Positions 43,947 through 54,466 of a DNA stretch of 64,000 bases are shown here, one piece after another. The translations under genes were made by a program, and so were the position numbers. The DNA comes from Sternotherus odoratus (lineage: Eukaryota > Chordata > Testudines > Kinosternidae). The stretch lies in the NCBI GenBank assembly GCA_032164245.1, contig JAVMKO010000001.1, forward strand, positions 64,338,892 to 64,402,891. Direction: 5' to 3'. The notes under the pieces were generated by a model, which was not told the origin of the DNA, did no database searches, and saw nothing but the letters and a program-made list of their open reading frames with translations. Each line of letters opens with the position of its first letter. Within the stretch, counting starts at the first letter, position 1.

Positions 43947-45404
43947 CAGTAAACCCTCGATTTTGCGGACCTCGATTTAACGGACTTCGGATTTAACAGA
44001 CAAAATTTCCTGTCCATAAATCATATGTGAAAATTAACACCCTGTTAATTTTAAAATGCTTTTAACCAAGATTTGCTTATAATTAAATTAACAGGGTTAT
44101 TTTTGTTATTAATTCACTGTTACAGTAGACTCTCGATTATCCGGGCACGGGTTAACCGGGCTGCGGATTAACCGGGATGTCTAAACGGGTCGGTACGAGA
44201 AGTCCCAAAGCAGCGACGGGCTCAGCCTTAGCCTGCCACTGCTTTGGGGCTTCTCCCACTGGTCCCTTACGAGCTGGGGTCTCAGCCTGCTTCCAGCCTG
44301 GGTGTAGGAAACCCAGGCTGGCAGCGGGCTGAGACCCCAGCTGGCAGGAGCCTGGGGGGAAAGCCCAAAGCAGCAACAGGTTGAGTGCTGAGCCCGCCGC
44401 TGCTTTCGGCTCTCTCCCCAGGCTCCTGCCACCTGCCCCACTCAGCTCCCGCAGCCAGCCTGGGTGCAGGGAACCCAGGCTGACAGCGGGAGCAGACTGG
44501 GGCAGGAGGCAGGACCCTGGCTGGCAAGGGGACAGCGGGGGGAAACCCCAAAGTGGTGGCAGGCTGAGCACTCAGCCTGCCGCTGCTTTGGGGTTTCCTG
44601 CACTGGCCCCTTACCAGCTGGGGTCTCAGCCTGCAGCCAGCCTTGGTGTAGGAAGCCCAGGCTGGCAGCGGGAGCTGAGACCCCAGCTAGCAGGAGCCTG
44701 CGAGGAAACTCTAAAGAAGCAGCGGGCTGAGAGCTTGGCCACTGCCGCTTCTCAGCTCTCTGCCGCTTTAGATTTTCCCTGCAGGCTCCTGTCAGCGGGG
44801 GGGTCTCAGCTCCCGCTGCCAGCCTGGGCTTCCTACATTCAGGCTGCCAGCGGGAGCTGACTGGGGCAGGCAGCAGGACCCCGGCTGGCAGGAGACTGGG
44901 GAGAGAGCCCAAAACAGTGGCGGGATGAGCAGTCAGCCTGTCGCCGCTTTGGGGTTTCCCCCGGTGGATCCTTGCCAGCCGGGGTCTCAACTTGCTGCCA
45001 GCCTGGGTGTAGGAAGCCCATGCTGGCAGCAGGCTGAGACCCCAGCTGGCAGGAGCCTGGGGGGAAAGCCCAAAGCAGTGGCAGGCTAAGGCTGAGCCCG
45101 CCGCCACTTTGGGGCTTCCCCTACCAACCCGTTTAGAGATCCCGGTTAATCCGCAGCCCGGTTAACCCGTGCCCAGATAATCGGGAATCTACTGTATAGA
45201 AAACTTTTCTGTGAAATTCAACTTTTCATACATACTTAATTTTAATTACACAAATGTGTCTACATAAGTAAAAACACATAAACTAACTAATTTGTCAATT
45301 TTTTAACATACGCATTCGGAAAACCTACTTTATTATATAACGGACTTTCGGCTTTAACGGACACCCCCTCGCCCGAATTAGTCCGTTATATCGAGGTTTT
45401 ACTG
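43947..45404. mobile_element. Tigger/pogo-type MITE (family T1), carrying a nested element
   Basis: The ends 'cagtaaaccctcgattttgc' and the complement of 'atatcgaggttttactg' are flanked by TA (43945-43946 and 45405-45406) and match 16325-16761. Without the nested T2 element and its TA it is about 384 bp and AT-rich inside. It inserted into the antisense CR1. Confidence 0.9.
44123..45194. mobile_element. Pogo-type MITE (family T2) with palindromic GC-rich array
   Basis: Ends 'cagtagactctcgattatcc', flanked by TA (44121-44122 and 45195-45196). The terminal inverted repeats are unusually long, about 120 bp on each side, running through 'ggttaaccgggctgcggatt' and 'gggctcagccttagcctgcc'. The interior is an array of about 180-bp units, each with a hairpin of type 'agcctgggtgtaggaa(a/g)cccaggct' (near 44297, 44457, 44638, 44820 and 44999). 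It is nested inside the T1 element. All frames between 44152 and 45107 on both strands are by-products of the array. Confidence 0.9.
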
Positions 45405-45684
45405 TACTTCCTTTTGTTTATTTTAAACCTGTTGCCTGTTAATTTCATTGGGTCAACCCAAGTTCTTGTCTTCTGCCATTCATGAGTTTATAGACCTCTA
45501 TTATATCTATTCTTAATTTTCTCTTTCCCAAGCTGAACAGTCAAAGTCTTTTTCATGTCTCTTCATATTGAAGCTACTCCATACACCCTAATCATTTTTG
45601 TTGTCGTAATTGGTACTTTTCCCAATTTTAATATATATTTACTAGTGTAAAAGCCTGTGTACATGGGCCAAAGTGCTTAATGGT

Positions 45685-46225
45685 GTTTGCCCTCAGTCCC
45701 CCTGCACCATGCCCTGTTACCTCACTGAGTCCCTCCCCTGCTCTGCCTCTGCCTCTCAGTCCCACTGTACCGTGCCCTGCTACCTCACTGGGGACCCCCT
45801 CCTCTACCACTGCCCCTCAGCCCCGCTGCACTATGCCCTGTTTCTTCACTGGGGTCTCCCTCCTTCTCTACCACTGCCCCTCAGTCCCACTGCCTCTCAG
45901 CATCGTGCCGTGTTACCTCACTGGGGTCCCCCCCTGCTCTACCACTGCCCCTCAGTGCTTCTGCGCCATGCCGTGTTACCTCACTGGGGTCCCCCTCCTT
46001 CTCTACCACTGCCCCTCAGTCCCACTGGACCGCGCCCTGTTACCTCACTGGGGTCCCCCTCCTTCTCTACCACTGCCCCTCAGTCCCGCTGCACCGTGCC
46101 TTGTAACCTCACTAGGGTCCCCCCTGCTCTACCACTGCCCCTCAGTCCCGCTGCACCGTGCCCTGTTACCTCACTGGGGTCCCCCACACTGCCTCTCAGC
46201 ACTGTGCCCTGTTACCTCACTGGGG
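45685..46225. repeat. 63-bp minisatellite inside H2
   Basis: 'gccctgttacctcactgggg' recurs at 45711, 45774, 45835, 45907, 45970, 46034, 46098, 46160 and 46205 with small changes. The array is bracketed by the direct repeat 'gggccaaagtgctta' (45665-45679 and 46228-46242). The 222- and 234-codon frames crossing it are by-products of a near-multiple-of-three unit. Confidence 0.9.
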
Positions 46226-46276
46226 ACGGGCCAAAGTGCTTACCGTTGTTTATCCGGGCTGTCTCTGCACCTCGTG

Positions 46277-46316
46277 GTGGCCATTTTGTGCCGCCGAACT
46301 ACCACTCCCAGCATGC
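46277..46316 (+). promoter_or_regulatory. ZNF143/STAF-like site beside a YY1-like site, in Helitron H2
   Basis: 'aactaccactcccagcatgc' (46297-46316) is close to the ZNF143/STAF consensus ACTACAATTCCCAGCATGC; 'gtggccattttg' (46277-46288) is the complement of a YY1-like CAAAATGGCCAC. Order and spacing match H1. Function is inferred from motif similarity only. Confidence 0.5.
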
Positions 46317-46495
46317 TATTCATCTGGGCCGTCTCTACTGAGCAACGGCTTCAGACAAACTTCCTCTGGCCTTTTATTATATAGGATGGGGTAACCAGAA
46401 CTGCATACAGTATTCAAGGTGTGGGCATACCATGCATGTATATAGTAGCATTATGAAGTTTTCTGTCTTATTATCTAGAAAATACCATAATGCCA

Positions 46496-46738
46496 GTCCA
46501 TAAATTGAAAGTTAAAAAATCCTCCCCAAATGGCTTTTTTTCTGGAAATCATGTGAAATGTTTAGTGGTTTTGACTTTTGGGCCCAATTTAGAAGAACTT
46601 TTTATGTAAGATTTTCACGGGAAAGGATTTTTCAAATTCCAGTCAGCTCTAGTCAGGGCTTTACCCTATGGGTAATGCTAGGCAATTATGAGTTAAGACA
46701 CAAAGACAAAGTTCTGTTGGGTTCTTTTTATTATATAA
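46496..46738. other. Spacer between Helitrons
   Basis: AT-rich; 'ccagtcagctctagtcagg' and preceding AT-rich inverted-looking text suggest a decayed MITE. No gene. Confidence 0.35.
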
Positions 46739-47049
46739 CTAGCATAAGTGTCCGGCGCTGCTTGGGTCAGTCGGAGGTGGGGAGGTGGCAGACAGCTGAC
46801 ACCCCCTGACCAACCCCAACACCCACCCCTCACCCCTTACCCACCCCGATACCTTCCCACCCCCCCAAGCAAACCCAACACCCCCACCTCACCCCCCCGA
46901 CCAAACCTGACACCCCCACCTCACTTACCGTCCCACCAAACCCAACTCGGATCCGTCGCAGGCGGGGAGGGGCCCAGAGCCGAGGGATTCCGGGGACCTT
47001 CACAGGTGGGGGGCGGCACAGAGCTGATGGATTCTGGGGTTCTGTTTGG

Positions 47050-48020
47050 AGGGGGGAGGGGCAGTGAGCTGAGTGATCTCCGGGGTTCCGTTGGAGGAGG
47101 GAGGGGCAGTGAGCTGAGTGATCTCCGGGGTTCCGCTGGAGGAGGGAGGGGCAGTGAGCTGAGTGATCTCCGGGGTTCCGTTGGAGGAGGGAGGGGCAGA
47201 GAACTGAGGGATCTCCGGGTTTCCGTTGGGAGGGGGGAGGGGCAGTGAGCTGAGTGATCTCCGGGGTTCCGTTGGAGGAGGGAGGGGCAGTGAGCTGAGT
47301 GATCTCCGGGGTTCCGTTGGAGGAGGGAGGGGCAGTGAGCTGAGTGATCTCCGGGGTTCCGTTGGAGGAGGGAGGGGCAGTGAGCTGAGTGATCTCCGGG
47401 GTTCCGTTGGAGGAGGGAGGGGCAGTGAGCTGAGTGATCTCCGGGGTTCCGTTGGAGGAGGGAGGGGCAGTGAGCTGAGTGATCTCCGGGGTTCCGTTGG
47501 AGGAGGGAGGGGCAGTGAGCTGAGTGATCTCCGGGGTTCCGTTGGGAGGGGGGAGGGGCAGTGAGCTGAGTGATCTCCGGGATTCCGTTGGGAGGGGGGG
47601 AGGGGCAGTGAGCTGAGTGATCTCTGGGGTTCCATTGGAGGAGGGAGGGGCAGTGAGCTGAGTGATCTCCGGGGTTCCGTTGGAGGAGGGAGGGGCAGTG
47701 AGCTGAGTGATCTCCGGGGTTCCGTTGGAGGAGGGAGGGGCAGTGAGCTGAGTGATCTCCGGGGTTCCGTTGGAGGAGGAAGGGGCAGTGAGCTGAGTGA
47801 TCTCCGGGGTTCCGTTGGGAGGGGGGAGGGGCAGTGAGCTGAGTGATCTCCGGGGTTCCGTTGGAGGAGGGAGGGGCAGTGAGCTGAGTGATCTCCGGGG
47901 TTCCGTTGGAGGGGGGAGGGGCAGTGAGCTGAGTGATCTCCGGGGTTCCGTTGGGAGGGGGGAGGGGCAGAGAACTGAGGGATCTCTGGGGTTCCGTTGG
48001 AGGAGGGAGGGGTGAGCTGA
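47050..48020. repeat. 45-bp minisatellite inside H3, about 21 units
   Basis: The unit contains 'cagtgagctgagtgatctcc' followed by 'ggggttccgttggaggaggg'. Most copies are identical or differ at one to three positions; some are 46 bp through an extra G. Because 45 is a multiple of three, both strands stay open over hundreds of bases (a 15-residue Gly/Ser/Arg unit on plus, a Pro/Ser/Leu unit on minus). I do not regard these as genes. Confidence 0.95.
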
Positions 48021-48235
48021 GCGAGTGAGGTGTCTGTTGGAGGGGGGTATTATGACATCATCACCACCTAACCGCCCAGCCGATGTGATTGGCCCTGAAA
48101 GACTTTCACCCCTGGGGGGCGTCAGAGGTGAGATCCGAAAATTTTTCGACCCTTACCAGCATCTAGACCCCAAGACCCCTCACTGTACCAAATTTCAAGT
48201 CTCTGGTTCAAACGGTGCGGGAGGACTTCACAGTC

Positions 48236-48267
48236 ATACATACATACATACATACATACATACATAC
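48236..48267. repeat. (CATA)n microsatellite near the H3 5' end
   Basis: About eight CATA units. Confidence 0.9.
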
Positions 48268-48292
48268 ACCACTTGACTTTTATATATATAGA

Positions 48293-48723
48293 TACATGCA
48301 TATTAAAATTTGGTCTGGTCACAATAGGGTAATGGCAGTGTGCCAAAGAAAATTTAGGAAATAGGCAGTGACAATTGTCAAAGTGACATTTCTGAAAATG
48401 TAAAAATCTTCTTGATATTTAATTAAGTGATTTTCCATTATACCAGATTGAAAACGGTGCAGATATAATTTTGGCAGGACTAATCACACTGGCAGAAAGA
48501 GTTCTTGAAAATAGTGGACCAAATTCTGCCCCCTCTTATTGCCTGTAATTCCATTGAAGGTGATGTGATTATGAGGATGTAACTTAAGAAAAAACTTTTC
48601 CTACTATCTAGTAGGAAACTAAGCAGACAGCTTTGACTGAATGAACTCTGAACCAGTTCATATTACCATCTTGGTAATAATCTTTCTAGGAAATGCTACT
48701 TCTGGAATTGGTACTGCATATTA
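48293..48723. other. Non-coding spacer
   Basis: Nothing recognised. Confidence 0.5.
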
Positions 48724-48860
48724 CCGTGTTTCCCCGAAAATAAGACAGTGTCTTATATTAATTTTTGCTCCCAAAATTACATTACATTATATTACAGCGA
48801 GAGGCAAAACTGGAAGTACGTCTTATTTTCGGGGGATGTCTTACTTTCGGGGAAACAGGG
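48724..48860. mobile_element. Mariner-type MITE, 137 bp
   Basis: The inverted ends 'ccgtgtttccccgaaa' and 'tttcggggaaacaggg' are flanked by TA (48722-48723 and 48861-48862). The interior repeats the 'cgaaaataagac'/'gtcttattttcggggg' theme, so it is a near-palindrome, as in known Tc1/mariner MITEs with this end. No coding capacity. Confidence 0.9.
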
Positions 48861-48862
48861 TA

Positions 48863-51800
48863 GGTAATCATTCTTTCATCACACAATGCTTCCATCTCCC
48901 AAGGTTGTAAAAATGTCTACTCCTATTGGGTTACTGAGGAGATAACTTAGAAATTTAGTTTACTGTCTCTTAATACTACAACTACTGTTTGCATTTTCAC
49001 GTGCTGGATATGCATATTCTTTTGGGAATTATACTAACAAATAGTGACCATTGCTAATATTTTGCAGACAGCCTAGAAGATCTTTCAGTTACTGAGGGTT
49101 TTAACCTAGTTTATTTTAAAAAGACATAATTCAGTCATAAATATAAAAATACTTGGACTACTAATGATTTACCTTGCTATGCCAATGCATTTTGGTTCCA
49201 GACTTCCACTTCTGATATGTGTTTTAGAGGGGAACCAGCCATGTTGACCCTTTCAACCACTGCCAAATTAGCTACACCTGGGAAATGTTCACTTTTTCAT
49301 TGGGACTAAGTACCTTTCGGCTTTCCTTTCCCTGAATGAATCCTCTAAGGAAACTGTTGCCAGGAATCAGACGTGGTTGTGCAGCAGTAAAGAGGTTAAA
49401 TCTTGAACCTCCAAGATACACAAAAGAATGGAATTTTAGGACAGAGACTTCTGGGAAGAGTGATGGCTGCAATAAGAGGATCAGTACATGCACAGGAGTA
49501 GCTGGCTCCTAAGTATGTTTTTGACTTACTGCTTCACTTTACCTCCCGCAGCTGCTCCAAATGAAGATTTTATTTCCCCCACCCCACTTCCCATCCTCTG
49601 ACTTCTCTAACCATACCACAGCATTGACTTCAACCTACAAACTAAATATTACAGCTGCAAGACCCAGGTGCTGAGTTGTGATATCATTTTTTTTTCTAGC
49701 AGCAGCATCTGGAGCCTTGGCTGACTGTGCAGTGGAAAGTGACTGGCTCTCGTACTGCTTGTATTGGCATCCAGATTGCCTCGGGATCAGTCTGCTGTGT
49801 GGGGCTGACTGGGATACACTAACCAGCTGGAGGCCACAGTCCTTTGATAGTCTTGTCATTGTCAAGAATTTGTTCAAGTTTATATACCTAAGTATAAAAT
49901 CCTGTTCAAATTTCTCATGATTTCTTCCACATGTCAGGCCCTCTAATGGTATTAAGGAGCTTGTCCCAATTCATGAGCAGAGAGACATAAAGAGCTTTTA
50001 AGGACCCACTAATTTGGCTCACTCTCTGACCAATTATCAATCCCCAGGCTCCATTATGTGCCACAAAATACATTCTTTCCTGTGGCATATAAAGATTTTC
50101 TACCAAATAAAACCTGTTTGAGATGACAGGTTTACAGTACAAGTGAAAAGATTAACGGGTTTTAGTCTGAAGTAAAAATAAAAAAATAAACCAAAGAAGC
50201 ACAAATTGTACATGAAATAATGCTGGGAGCAAAGATTGGCAGACTGCTTAAGAACCCATTTCTTTGGAGGTGTAAACCTGAAGACTGCAAACACTTCCTT
50301 TTGATTAGCCCTTTAAGAATATACAACAAGTTCAAGCCACCTCTGGCTGAGTGAGGAAAGAAGGTCTGTAATTAAGAACAGGTTCAAGAAGAGTAATAAT
50401 ATTGGTGCTCTGCACATGATAGTGCTGGGAGGCTGTTTAATCAATAATGCATTTTTAAAAATTATTTGTATTGTTTCTTTTTTCAAATGACAGAAATTCA
50501 ATAACTTCAGAAAAACAGCTGATAATCTTAAGGCTGTCTTCATTCTCCAGTGAGAGCACAGCTCAGTGCTATTAGCAGCACTGTCTACATTTGTAGGAAC
50601 TTGCTGGTACAGCAGCAGTATGGATGCTATAAAGCCAATGCATGTATTTTGGTTTATCTGCTCCCGCTTCCAAAGTTTGTGGTTCTTTTCCCTCTCATCC
50701 ACACACTTGTCCAACTCTTTCCAGATATCTTCTTACACTCTCTCCAGCTTGAGATGTATACATCATCCTTGCTGCCAGTATCCTGCATGGGCATGGCTAG
50801 TTCTACATCATTCCTTTGGGATCTTGCCCCTCTGTATGTTACTTACCTGAGCAGAGAGGGAGCACACAGAACATCTTGCTAGCAGCAGTCTTGCTTACCG
50901 AGTCAGCTTCCTGAACACAGGTGGACCACTATGGTAGCTGCTGCCATGGTCAAAAAACAACTCACAAAGTTGAAAATTCAGAGTAAAGAAAAATACAAAA
51001 AGTAGGAGGTGGGGGTAGAAGCGAGGAAGAGAACCAATTAAGGCTTTTCATTGCAAGGCTGCAGGAAATGACTGATTACTATTTAACAAGAGATAAAGAG
51101 TGGCAAATATAAGTCACAGCTCAAGCATTGAACTTCGTTCTTTGAGTTTCTGTAGAAATGAATCCTAAATGCTATGTGGCTCAAATGGGTACTCTGACAC
51201 ACATCAACTCTATTCTGCAGTGAAAAATAATCTAATGTGGGGATGGCAGATTGTGCTAGAGACTCATTCCTCTTTGTGACCAGTTTCTTCTGTTTAACAG
51301 TAAATATTCCAACAAGGATCTTAACTGTTGAATATAGTACACTGTAACACCTTTCAGTGATTTCCAAAGAACCAGGATGAGTAAGAGCAGATGTTCATGC
51401 AGAACAATATTAAGAATAGACACTTTTGCTTTCCCACAATTTAATTATTTGGGCCTGAGCTATATTAGCTAAAGTCCCAGAAAACTTAGTTTCCTTTATG
51501 TCCAGTAGGATTGTACTATTCCTCAATGCCAAGAGATGGTTAGAAGATCTTAACTGCTTCAGGATTCAAAGGCAAGTGGAGCGCAGGCCATCTTCCCCAA
51601 GACTGTTTATCAAGTCCTAAATGCACTCCACTCTTGTAGAACTAACAATTATTTCCACAGCAGAAGCCCTGTTATTGTCTTTGGACTGAATAACCTGCAG
51701 TGCAATGTTATTTCCATCAGCTGAAACTCTGATTCCAATTCTGGTTTTAGTAATGTAAATTTGGAGTAACTCACCAAAGTCACAGAAACTACTTCAGTCT

Positions 51801-53536
51801 TGCTCTAGTGCAACTGAGTTCCAGATCTAGCTTCATCTTTCATTTGTCTATTAGTTGTTTTTCCTGACACACCACCTTCCATTTTCTTAGTGCCCTACAG
51901 TTGTCCTGCATGCTCGCTGAACTCCATTTCAGAACAAGAATAACCCTTGCTATCAGGGGGCTTTATCCTCTTGAAGTGATTAAACTACATGGAGATTTGA
52001 GTCTGCTATTGTCTTCCAATTAGTGATAGTGGTGGTCATTTAGCTCAAGCAGAAGAGACTCACTTATTTAGATCCAGAATTGCCAGGTTCTGGTTCTGTT
52101 CAGTTATGCCAGATGTGCAGAATAACTTATTCCACTGGTCACATTACAGTCAAATTTGGCCCACTTACTCAGAAATGAATTTGATCTACTGCCGCTACAT
52201 TTTGTATGGAAAACCTAGAGCACTTGATGAGAAAAGCCTTGGAAATAGTTACAGTAACTAAATGTACTGTATTTTCGTGGATCAAAGCTATATCTCTCTT
52301 TACCCTTTAGATTTTGGAATCTATATTTTTTAACAGATTTGCATATTGGTTAGATTACAGCTAGCTATTTTTAGAGAGCTAGCCATCGCTTTTTGTTATG
52401 TTTGATGTAGCCTAATCAGTAATAAAAGTGATTCACTTATCAAATTCACAGACCGGTGTTGCAACTTACTGATGTTACTACAATCTTGTCACTCCTTAAC
52501 ACACTGCATACATATCACAGTGATACAATGTAAGATTTAAATGATATCTGAAAGCTACATAAATGCTGTGCATGGCAGTTCCAGAGTGCTGTGCGTAGCC
52601 TGAATAACTGGACCAAAAGCTAGGCAGATATGGAAGGGAGTGCATAAGACAGTGGGAATCATAGCTGGAATTGCCTCCATTGACTGCCACATGGGGTGGA
52701 AAAAGGAGTGATCCATGGGTTGCCTGCTAAGCCCTGCTCCCAACTAGCCCTGCTCATCAATGCAAAGAGAGCTGCTGTGGAGCACAACCAATGAGGCACA
52801 TAGTGAGTACCTACACATTCCCTATGCAGCACCCCATCCCGGCACCCCACAGCGCATCACACGTGTTCATGCCCACTCCATTTGCTAAGGGACTCTCTAC
52901 AACTGCAGACTATGGGTAAAATTTACACTATATTCGTAGCCAGTATTTCATAATTATAACAAAATGTATGAAAGTAGACTGCAGGAAAAAAAAAACTTTA
53001 ACAAAACAGAACACACAAAAACAAAGGAAACCCAGGCACCAACACAACAGAGCTTCAAGACAAAGCTCATTGTTTCTGCGTATTACAATCCTATAAAACT
53101 CAGACCCCTAGCATTTCAAGAAAGATAATTATAAAGGACATACTTCCTTTTTTTGTGGTGATGAAAATGCTCTAAAGAACAAAGTGACAAAGGCTTATAG
53201 CTGATGCCAGCTGTAGCAACTTTAGGTTCTAGTCAGGCGACAGAATACTGAAAGCCCTTTTGTTTATGTGAAATTGTAACTGATAACTGTTTCAATTTTA
53301 CAGCAGTGTAAACACTTGTATAATATTTTACTTTATACGTTTACCAGGCTCTGCTTTGATAAGCCAATCTTATGCCAAAAATCTGTCCTTGCATGTGTGG
53401 AGTTTCAATGACCTTTGGCTTCCTTTTTCTTGATGTTGTATTGTCAAGATCTTACTCTTTGCTCTCTAGTGCCCAAAGCTGCAAACACGTACACACTTTT
53501 GGGCATACCAATGTGGTGTTTGTAATATTGCTTTAC

Positions 53537-53537
<1 letters not shown>
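48863..53537. other. Non-coding AT-rich stretch
   Basis: About 4.7 kb. No gene supported: frames up to 133 codons (50313-50714 minus, 50550-50882 plus) overlap on opposite strands and lack domains. No transposon boundary is clear. Confidence 0.45.

Positions 53538-53619
<82 letters not shown>
53538..53619. repeat. (GA)n microsatellite, 41 units
   Basis: Uninterrupted GA repeat of 82 bp, long enough to be highly polymorphic. Confidence 0.97.
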
Positions 53620-53622
<3 letters not shown>

Positions 53623-54353
53623 TGCTACCTCCTTAAATTCATATAAATGAATTCTATTCAGTGTATGAGTAACTCTGTCCTTCAAAATTTGAAGGGTACA
53701 TTTTTTGTCTGCTATGTCCCCTGACACTTTATGAAACACTTGTTTAAAATTTCATGCATGTTTTTAAGTGTCATAAGCATATAGGTGCTCTTTGTTATTT
53801 GTGGTTTTAATTGTTTCTCCAATTCCTTTTGGCTCCATTTTAGAATTCCCCCACTATGGAAAAAAAAGACCTGGTCATCATACATTATTAAAAAGATTAA
53901 TGGGCGCATACATGTGATACCCACACATTCAATTGGTTTTTCAATCATTTCCACTAAGCTAAGCCCACAAACATCAGTAAACTAAGAAATAAGGGACCAA
54001 GATGCAGAGCTTTCTCATCACCTTCCCACAGACCTCACATAGTCAATTAGCTCTTCATCAGTGATGCAACTTATGGTAAAAGCATGTAGCTCACATTAAA
54101 CCAAAGTCTGATGGGTATTGCTATTATTTATATTGTGCTAGCACCTACAACTCTGTACATTACTTTGTGAATAATCTCATGTCAATCAACGTGACTACTC
54201 ATGGAATATGGTATGATGGAAGGCAGAACTGGGCCCTTTGTGATATATAAGCAGTAAATATATGAAACTAGTTTAGCCCCATTTTAGTCATCCTATGCAC
54301 CTTACAAAAATACTTTCAATGAAAGCTTCAGCACAATCACCCAAACAGAAAGG
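53620..54353. other. Non-coding spacer
   Basis: Nothing recognised; nearby frames run into the microsatellite. Confidence 0.5.
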
Positions 54354-54452
<99 letters not shown>

Positions 54453-54466
54453 TTTCTTTCTTTCTT
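54354..54466. repeat. (TTTC)n microsatellite, about 28 units
   Basis: 113 bp with a single interruption near 54452; the GAAA strand is purine-only. Confidence 0.97.

Larger units (their letters stand above)
45642..46386 (-). mobile_element. Non-autonomous Helitron H2
   Basis: On the minus strand it begins TCCTATATAATAAAAG (complement of 46371-46386), the canonical vertebrate Helitron 5' end, and finishes CTAG (45642-45645). The flanks fit A|T insertion: A at 45641 and T at 46387. It shares ends and the first about 110 bp with H1. The interior is a tandem array of about nine 61-64-bp units. No Rep/helicase. It sits inside the antisense CR1. Confidence 0.9.
43741..46495 (-). mobile_element. 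CR1 LINE fragment, antisense, split by two later insertions
   Basis: Antisense CR1 text occurs in three blocks: 43741-43944 ('aacccggttatactatgg', 'cttgcaacgtgttccacagg'), 45407-45641 ('aaacctgttgcctgttaat', 'attcatgagtttatagacc', 'tccatacaccctaatc') and 46388-46495 ('accagaactgcatacagta', 'ttcaaggtgtgggcatacc', 'tgtcttattatctag'). The gaps are exactly filled by a TA-flanked Tigger element and by Helitron H2. Rejoined, the order is that of one antisense CR1 copy. Confidence 0.75.
46739..48292 (-). mobile_element. Non-autonomous Helitron H3 (second family)
   Basis: On the minus strand it begins TCTATATATATAAAAGTC (complement of 48275-48292) and ends CTAG (46739-46742). The flanks are A at 46738 and T at 48293 on the + strand. 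After the 5' end come a (TATG)n run and a leader complementary to 'accaaatttcaagtctctgg' and 'aaacggtgcgggaggact', text characteristic of animal Helitrons. The interior is a 45-bp minisatellite; no Rep/helicase frame. Confidence 0.8.

Noticed and set aside
44152..45107. Several 80-220-codon frames on both strands
   Set aside because: By-products of the GC-rich palindromic array in the T2 MITE.
45673..46384. 222- and 234-codon overlapping plus-strand frames
   Set aside because: They run through the 63-bp array of Helitron H2, in two frames at once, with no domain.
47000..47635. 211-codon Pro/Ser/Leu-rich frame on the minus strand, and the plus-strand Gly-rich frames across 46748-48015
   Set aside because: They translate a 45-bp minisatellite; both strands stay open because 45 is a multiple of three.
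47050..48020. CRISPR-like regular array
   Set aside because: Contiguous 45-bp minisatellite without unique spacers, in vertebrate DNA.
53372..53739. Arg/Glu and Ser/Leu repeat peptides
   Set aside because: Translations of the (GA)n microsatellite.
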